Source: JAWKWH01 sp040830725
GTDB lineage: Bacteria > Pseudomonadota > Alphaproteobacteria > Rhizobiales > Rhizobiaceae
Direction: 5' to 3'
DNA length: 64,000 bases
NCBI GenBank assembly: GCA_040830725.1
Contig: JBFOMG010000032.1
Coordinates: 3,820 to 67,819 of the forward strand
The position numbers and the translations under genes are program-made. The stretch's first letter is position 1; every line of letters begins with the position of its first letter. The notes under the pieces were generated by a model. The model had not been told where the DNA came from. It saw nothing but the letters and a program-made list of their open reading frames with translations, and made no database searches. Shown here piece after piece: positions 59,407-64,000 of the stretch.

Positions 59407-60252
59407 ATGCTGGTTTCGAACCCATTCGCAGAACTTTCGGCGACAATATCACCCGGCATCATGCAGGCCTATGTTTGGCTGATGATCCTGTTTGTTGTCG
59501 GCGGCACGCTGTTTGACATTGTGCACAAGCAGAGTGCGAAATACTTTTTTGCCAGCTGGCGCGATGCACAGGAAAATGGCGACCGGAAAGTCGAGGGTGG
59601 CGAAGTCGCTTCCCTGGCCGTCAAGACGCTCGCAGTCGACGTCGCCACTTCGGCGGAATTCTGCAATCCGCACCGCCGCATCGCCCATTTGCTGACGATG
59701 TACGGCTTCATCGCCTATGTGGTTTCCAGCGCGGTGATGGTGTTGGGTTATCCGACGGCGGCGGATGCGACCCCGGTGATCTGGTCGCTGTTGTGGACGC
59801 TGGGTGCCCTGGCGGTCTGTGTTGGCGGCTACTGGTTCTGGTTTTTCATTCGCGCCGATGTCAGCGCCGAAGGGCAATCGCCGTTCAGGCTCATGAAAGC
59901 GGACCTGTTTGTCCTGTCGCTGCTCGGCAGCGCGACCTTCGGGCTCTTGTGGGCATGGGTGCAAAGCGCCGGTGGCGGCGGTTTCTGGTCGGCGGTGTTT
60001 CTGCTGCTCTATCTGATCGCGACCACTGTGCTGTTCGGATCGGTGCCATGGTCGAAGTTTTCGCACATGTTCTTCAAGCCGGCGGCCGCGCTGGAAAAGA
60101 GACTGTCCAAGGCCAATGGCTCGGCCAACAACCTGCCGACCCTGACGCGTGACGATCCCGAGCAACAGAAAAGACATTCCATGGAGCTGTTGCAGGACGC
60201 TCCGATGGATATGGGTCTCGGCATCAAACGCGAAGCCCCCCGCCACTATTGA
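59407..60252 (+). CDS. aprM: adenylylsulfate reductase membrane anchor AprM
   Basis: A 281-residue membrane protein with about six helices, immediately upstream of aprB and aprA. Segments such as MQAYVWLMILFVVGGTLFDI, SAEFCNPHRRIAHLLTMYGF, and SKFSHMFFKPAAALEKRL fit AprM, the heme-free or heme-linked anchor that connects the APS reductase to the quinone pool in many sulfur-oxidising bacteria. Organisms with AprM use AprBA in the oxidative direction. The C-terminal 60 residues are cytosolic. Confidence 0.88.
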   Translation: MLVSNPFAELSATISPGIMQAYVWLMILFVVGGTLFDIVHKQSAKYFFASWRDAQENGDRKVEGGEVASLAVKTLAVDVATSAEFCNPHRRIAHLLTMYGFIAYVVSSAVMVLGYPTAADATPVIWSLLWTLGALAVCVGGYWFWFFIRADVSAEGQSPFRLMKADLFVLSLLGSATFGLLWAWVQSAGGGGFWSAVFLLLYLIATTVLFGSVPWSKFSHMFFKPAAALEKRLSKANGSANNLPTLTRDDPEQQKRHSMELLQDAPMDMGLGIKREAPRHY

Positions 60253-60298
60253 AACAATTTCAGCCCCGCTGACAGAAAAAGAATAAGGAGCCGGAACC

Positions 60299-60778
60299 AT
60301 GCCAACCTTTGTCTACATGACAAGGTGCGACGGATGCGGACATTGCGTCGACATCTGCCCTTCCGACATCATGCACATCGATAAGACCTATCGCCGTGCC
60401 TACAATATCGAACCGAACATGTGCTGGGAGTGCTACTCCTGCGTCAAGGTGTGTCCGCAAAATGCGATCGATGTGCGCGGCTATGCGGATTTCGCGCCGC
60501 TTGGCCACAGCGTTCGTGTCGACCGTGACGAGGAAAAGGGCACCATCGCCTGGCGGATCAAATTCCGCAACGGCACGGAGAAAAACTTCCTGTCGCCAAT
60601 CACCACAAAACCCTGGGGACAGGCAATTCCGCAGCTAGCGGAAGTTCCCGGGCCGAGCGATGAGCAGCGCGACAGCCAGCTTTTGTACAATGAGCCGAAA
60701 TATGTCCGCATGGATGAAGGTGGCTTGCATACGCTTGAGTCCAACGGGCTGAAGATGAAGAAAGGCGTGTATTACTGA
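60299..60778 (+). CDS. aprB: adenylylsulfate reductase beta subunit
   Basis: A 159-residue iron-sulfur protein. Two [4Fe-4S] clusters are bound by CDGCGHCVDICP (Cys10, 13, 16, 20) and CWECYSCVKVCP (Cys42, 45, 48, 52). The later half wraps AprA (FRNGTEKNFLSPITTKPWG). It relays electrons between the AprA flavin and the membrane partner. A strong AAGGAG precedes the ATG, and its stop overlaps the aprA start (TGATG). Confidence 0.96.
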   Translation: MPTFVYMTRCDGCGHCVDICPSDIMHIDKTYRRAYNIEPNMCWECYSCVKVCPQNAIDVRGYADFAPLGHSVRVDRDEEKGTIAWRIKFRNGTEKNFLSPITTKPWGQAIPQLAEVPGPSDEQRDSQLLYNEPKYVRMDEGGLHTLESNGLKMKKGVYY

Positions 60779-62646
60779 TGGCGTACAAAACGATCGTTGA
60801 AGACGGCATTGATGTTCTGGTCGTCGGCGCCGGACTGGGGGGCACGGGTGCGGCCTGGGAAGCCCGGTTCTGGGGACAGGACAAGAAGATCGTCATAGCA
60901 GAGAAGGCCAATATCGACCGCTCCGGCGCGGTCGCGCAAGGTCTCTACGCGATCAACTGCTACATGGGCACACGCTGGGGCGAGAACAATCCGGAAGACC
61001 ATGTCCGCTACGCGCGCATCGACCTGATGGGGCTGGTGCGCGAGGATCTGTTGTTTGACATGGCTCGCCACGTCGACTCCACCGTGCACCAGTTTGAGGA
61101 ATGGGGTCTGCCGATCATGAAAAACCCGGAAACGGGCCGCTATCTGCGCGAAGGCAGATGGCAGATCATGATCCACGGTGAATCCTACAAGCCGATCGTT
61201 GCGGAAGCCGCAAAAAAATCTGCCGACAAGGTCTATAACCGTATTTGTGTCACACACCTGCTGATGGATGACAGCAAGGAAAACCGGGTCGCCGGTGCGG
61301 TTGGTTTCAATGTGCGCACCGGCAATTATCACGTCTTCAAATCCAAGACGGTGATCTGCGGCGCAGGCGGGGCTTCCAACATCTTCAAGCCGCGATCGGT
61401 CGGAGAAGGTTCTGGCCGCACCTGGTATGCGCCGTGGTCTTCGGCATCGGCCTACGGCCTAATGATCAATGCCGGCGCCAAGATGACCCAGATGGAAAAC
61501 CGTATCGTGCTGGCGCGCTTCAAGGATGGCTATGGCCCCGTCGGCGCCTACTTTCTGCATTTGAAAACCTATACGCAGAACGGTTTGGGCGAGGAATACG
61601 AGTCGAAATGGTTCCCGGACCTGCAGAAGATGGTTGGCAAGGAGTATCTCGATCCGGAAGTCTCGCATCTGACGCACAGGCCGATACCGACGTGCTTGCG
61701 CAATCACGCGCTTATCAACGAGGTCAATGCCGGGCGCGGCCCGATCCACATGGTGACGATGCATTCCTTCCAGGACCCGCATCTGGAAGAGGTCGGTTGG
61801 GAAAACTTTCTTGGCATGACCGTTGGACAGGCCGTGCTTTGGGCCTCAACCGATGTTGATCCGAAAAACGAGAACCCCGAACTGACGACCTCGGAACCCT
61901 ATGTCATGGGATCGCATGCCACCGGCAGCGGCGCGTGGTGCTCAGGGCCTGAAGATGTGTCGCCGCCGGAATATTTCTGGGGCTACAACCGCATGACGAC
62001 GATCGAGGGCCTGTTTGGCGCCGGCGATGCGGTCGGCGGAACACCGCATGCTTTCTCGTCGGGCTCATTCACCGAGGGGCGCCTGGCGGCAAAGGCCGCA
62101 TGCAAATATATCGACGACGGCAAGGCCGAGGGCATCACCGTTTCCGATGCACAGGTTAACCGGCGCAAAGAGGAAATCTACAAGCCGCTGGAACACTACA
62201 AGGTCTATCGCAACGCCATTGTCGCCGGTGACGTCAACCCGCATTACATCAACCCGAAGCAGGGTCTGGACCGGCTGCAGAAGCTGATGGACGAGTATTG
62301 CGGTGGCGTGACCGTCAGCTACATGACCAATGAAAAGCTGCTGCATATCGGCCTGAAGAAGCTGAAGGTCATGGAAGAGGATCTTGAGAGCCTGGCGGCC
62401 GAAGATCTTCACGAGCTGCTGCGGGCATGGGAGTTGAAGCACCGCCACCGGGCCGCCGAGTGCGTGACCCAGCATACTTTGTTCCGCAAGGAGACGCGCT
62501 GGCCCGGTTACTATTATCGCGGCGACGCCATGAAGCTGGACGATGAGAACTGGCACGTGCTGACCGTGTCGCGCCGCGACCCGGAATCCGGTGAGTATAC
62601 GATGGAGAAAGCACCCTGCTATCACCTCGTCGGCGACGACGAGTAA
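60778..62646 (+). CDS. aprA: adenylylsulfate reductase alpha subunit
   Basis: A 622-residue flavoprotein. FAD binding is by VLVVGAGLGGTGAAWEARFW and later GLFGAGDAVGGTPHAFSSGS. The substrate region contains TRWGENNPEDHVRYARIDLM, NRIVLARFKDGYGPVGAYF and the capping domain. It makes APS from sulfite and AMP when run oxidatively, feeding Sat. Length and motifs are those of the sulfur-oxidiser AprA lineage. It is followed by small genes on the same strand that may be part of the operon. Confidence 0.97.
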   Translation: MAYKTIVEDGIDVLVVGAGLGGTGAAWEARFWGQDKKIVIAEKANIDRSGAVAQGLYAINCYMGTRWGENNPEDHVRYARIDLMGLVREDLLFDMARHVDSTVHQFEEWGLPIMKNPETGRYLREGRWQIMIHGESYKPIVAEAAKKSADKVYNRICVTHLLMDDSKENRVAGAVGFNVRTGNYHVFKSKTVICGAGGASNIFKPRSVGEGSGRTWYAPWSSASAYGLMINAGAKMTQMENRIVLARFKDGYGPVGAYFLHLKTYTQNGLGEEYESKWFPDLQKMVGKEYLDPEVSHLTHRPIPTCLRNHALINEVNAGRGPIHMVTMHSFQDPHLEEVGWENFLGMTVGQAVLWASTDVDPKNENPELTTSEPYVMGSHATGSGAWCSGPEDVSPPEYFWGYNRMTTIEGLFGAGDAVGGTPHAFSSGSFTEGRLAAKAACKYIDDGKAEGITVSDAQVNRRKEEIYKPLEHYKVYRNAIVAGDVNPHYINPKQGLDRLQKLMDEYCGGVTVSYMTNEKLLHIGLKKLKVMEEDLESLAAEDLHELLRAWELKHRHRAAECVTQHTLFRKETRWPGYYYRGDAMKLDDENWHVLTVSRRDPESGEYTMEKAPCYHLVGDDE

Positions 62647-62667
62647 CGGCAGGTCCTGGTAGTGGAA

Positions 62668-63063
62668 ATGAACGTCGAAGCTGCGATTTCGCCGAACCGC
62701 GGAGAGATGCGCGTGAACATTGTCGACAAGACCGATGAGGAGATAAAGGCACTCGCCGACCCGCTGTGGCGCGATCTGGTGAAAAACTCCAATGAGGGCA
62801 AATATGGCGATTTCGTCAAGAATTTCTCCGCATCGTTTGCCCGGGCCATGAACCAGGTTGCCGTTGGCCATCAGTTTGCCAACAGCGACCTGGCGCGGAA
62901 CCTGTCGGAAGAGTTCGACTTTCTCGGCACCATCCGCCGCGGCGAACATGTAACCGTGCTTTACCGGCAGCGCAGCACGAAGAAGGATGGCGAATGGGTC
63001 GGCCGGCTGGTTCTCGGTTATGAGGACGGAAATGTCAGGATATTCGGAGCCTCCATCTTCTAG
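62668..63063 (+). CDS. small conserved-looking protein of the apr operon
   Basis: A protein of about 131 residues: MNVEAAISPNRGEMRVNIVD, then LADPLWRDLVKNSNEGKYGD and FVKNFSASFARAMNQVAVGH, then two beta-like stretches (GTIRRGEHVTVLYRQRST, EWVGRLVLGYEDGNVRIFGA). The helix-then-sheet layout is like small NTF2-like folds. It starts 21 bases after aprA stops. No named family comes to mind. Alternative starts are GTG 62662 and ATG 62710. Likely an accessory of AprBA, inferred from position only. Confidence 0.7.
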   Translation: MNVEAAISPNRGEMRVNIVDKTDEEIKALADPLWRDLVKNSNEGKYGDFVKNFSASFARAMNQVAVGHQFANSDLARNLSEEFDFLGTIRRGEHVTVLYRQRSTKKDGEWVGRLVLGYEDGNVRIFGASIF

Positions 63064-63080
63064 ATGAGTTGGGGTTGGAG

Positions 63081-63590
63081 ATGAGCGAAGCAATAGAAGA
63101 CGGCAAATTCGTTGAGCTGACCTACACCGTGACCGACAAGAAAACCGGTCACGTGCTCACCGGCGTCGAGTTTCCGCTGGGCTATATTCACGGGCACAAC
63201 GAAATTCTCGCCCCATCCGTGCATGCGGAACTGGAAGGAAAATCAGCCGGTGAAACCATCAAGGTGCCTATCGACGGCAACCAGATTTTCGGCCCGAGAG
63301 ATGAATCGCTGGTGTTCACCGACCTCATCGAAAACGTGCCGGAGGAATACCGGCAGGTCGGCACGTCCATCCTGATGGAAAATGACAGGGGTCAGACGAA
63401 GAGTTTCCTGGTGACCTGGATGGACGATGAAAAACTGACAGTCGACGGCAACAATCCGCTGAGCGGCCGGGACGTGATTTTCACACTTGAAATCTTGACG
63501 GTGCGCGACGCAACCGAAGAAGAAACCAAGGCCGGCGGTGCCATCCATCCGGAAGCCGATATCGGCGCTTCGAACATGCGGCCGGTGTAG
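63081..63590 (+). CDS. SlyD-like FKBP-type peptidyl-prolyl isomerase
   Basis: A 169-residue protein with the SlyD domain plan: an FKBP half (VELTYTVTDKKTGHVLTGVE, GYIHGHNEILAPSVHAELEG), an inserted-flap chaperone domain around residues 70-120 (GQTKSFLVTWMDDEKLTVDG) and the closing NPLSGRDVIFTLEILTVRDA with TEEE. The usual GLE of SlyD is replaced by PSVHAELEG, and the His-rich metal tail is missing. SlyD proteins assist folding and metal insertion. Here, in the apr operon, it may aid maturation of AprBA. RBS: GGAG next to the ATG, 18 bases after the previous stop. Confidence 0.85.
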   Translation: MSEAIEDGKFVELTYTVTDKKTGHVLTGVEFPLGYIHGHNEILAPSVHAELEGKSAGETIKVPIDGNQIFGPRDESLVFTDLIENVPEEYRQVGTSILMENDRGQTKSFLVTWMDDEKLTVDGNNPLSGRDVIFTLEILTVRDATEEETKAGGAIHPEADIGASNMRPV

Positions 63591-63594
63591 CGAT

Positions 63595-63702
63595 ATGAGC
63601 GAACGGAACTGGAAACAATTCACGGCAAGATATTTGCACAACGGTCAGGACCGGGTAATCTCAACCATTCCTGGCTCGGCAATTTCGAGAGGCAGAACAT
63701 GA
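63595..63702 (+). CDS. possible 35-residue microprotein
   Basis: A very short frame (MSERNWKQFTARYLHNGQDR...) that starts 4 bases after the SlyD-like stop and ends with TGA overlapping the next ATG (ATGA). The two tight junctions suggest real coupled translation, but there is no independent ribosome-binding site and no family. Confidence 0.4.
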   Translation: MSERNWKQFTARYLHNGQDRVISTIPGSAISRGRT

Positions 63703-63860
63703 GCGATCAGAAACCAAAAAAGATCAAGGTCCCCGACGGAAAGGCGCGCTTCCTGACGACGCGGCAGATGAAGCCGAACAAAAAGGGGTTTGTCGGCTAC
63801 GAAACCATTTGGGAGCCATTCCAGAAAGAAGCTGAATACGAGACGCCGAAAAAGCCCTAG
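63699..63860 (+). CDS. 53-residue basic protein at the end of the apr operon
   Basis: A short basic protein, MSDQKPKKIKVPDGKARFLT followed by TRQMKPNKKGFVGYETIWEP and FQKEAEYETPKKP. A GAGAGG ribosome-binding match precedes the ATG by 6 bases. The many Lys and a Trp-Glu-Pro turn suggest a partner-binding peptide. It is the last gene in the rightward run starting with aprM. Function unknown. Confidence 0.6.
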   Translation: MSDQKPKKIKVPDGKARFLTTRQMKPNKKGFVGYETIWEPFQKEAEYETPKKP

Positions 63861-64000
63861 AGCAAAAGCCGACCATATTGAATCAATTCTGTTTGCCGAT
63901 TGGGGTGGTGATCCGGTGTCGAGACGCTCGATGGGCGATGCCATAGCATCGTTCGAGAGTGGATCGGCATTGGGCGCCCGCCAATCGCAAACCCGTATGG

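Noticed and set aside
63645..63944. 99-codon minus-strand frame at the window end
   Set aside because: Antisense to the 53-residue gene, which has a good ribosome-binding site and operon position.
1..64000. CRISPR arrays, rRNA genes, intact insertion sequences
   Set aside because: No regularly spaced short repeats, no rRNA-like sequence and no transposase reading frames were seen.

Overview
The window reads as a chromosomal stretch of a Gram-negative alphaproteobacterium, most likely a marine member of the Rhizobiales (Hyphomicrobiales). The basis is two porins of the Omp2b-like rhizobial type, a smpB-dapA-lytic transglycosylase neighbourhood, a YgfZ-HD hydrolase pair beside a class I dihydroorotase, RIME-like intergenic repeats, TRAP transport, and aprMBA/sat sulfur oxidation genes. 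Names come from reading the sequence and from family knowledge; no database search was possible.

Layout. 1-10 kb holds small hypothetical and secreted proteins, a DUF2199 and an ankyrin protein, a membrane acyltransferase with an isoprenylcysteine methyltransferase-like protein, a MerR regulator with a perfect palindromic operator, and the Mg transporter MgtE. An accessory patch of small unknown genes follows (8.1-9.9 kb). 9.9-11 kb is packed with structured repeats. 11-24.9 kb is a catabolic island: TRAP transporter dctPQM, MarR regulator, a Rieske ring-hydroxylating oxygenase with its reductase, a CoA ligase, a thiolase-like protein without the catalytic Cys, a DUF35-SDR fusion with a dead SDR domain, a cyclase-family hydrolase with the isatin hydrolase metal signature, and an SDR. 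Together these fit degradation of indole-3-acetate (auxin) through dioxindole-acetyl-CoA, isatin and isatinate. 24.9-37.7 kb is mostly housekeeping: dihydroorotase, ygfZ, an HD hydrolase, an ECF sigma/anti-sigma pair, an MFS transporter, small enzymes, smpB, dapA, a lytic transglycosylase and an alpha/beta hydrolase.

37.7-42.1 kb carries two divergent porin genes whose 5' ends form a 56-bp perfect inverted repeat, followed by a complete tyrosine recombinase. 42.2-46.8 kb has an aminotransferase, a beta-hydroxyacid dehydrogenase, and a PhnY/PhnZ-like oxidative phosphonate pair with a divergent LysR gene. 46.9-51.8 kb is part of a leucine degradation set (TetR, isovaleryl-CoA dehydrogenase, methylcrotonyl-CoA carboxylase beta subunit) split by a reversed PcfJ-like gene. 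It ends at a second, inverted copy of the 360-bp structured repeat found at 10.4 kb. 52-57.9 kb contains an orphan peptide-type binding protein, secreted and membrane unknowns, an amidinotransferase-like enzyme, a phosphoesterase and a MazG-like protein. 57.9-63.9 kb is a sulfite-oxidation locus: sat divergent from aprM-aprB-aprA, followed by four small genes (an NTF2-like-sized protein, a SlyD-like isomerase and two microproteins) that look like uncharacterised accessories.

Strongest leads: the auxin/isatin-type pathway with its unusual aldolase module, the porin inverted repeat next to a recombinase, the paired 360-bp structured repeats bracketing 41 kb, and the conserved-looking tail of the apr operon.
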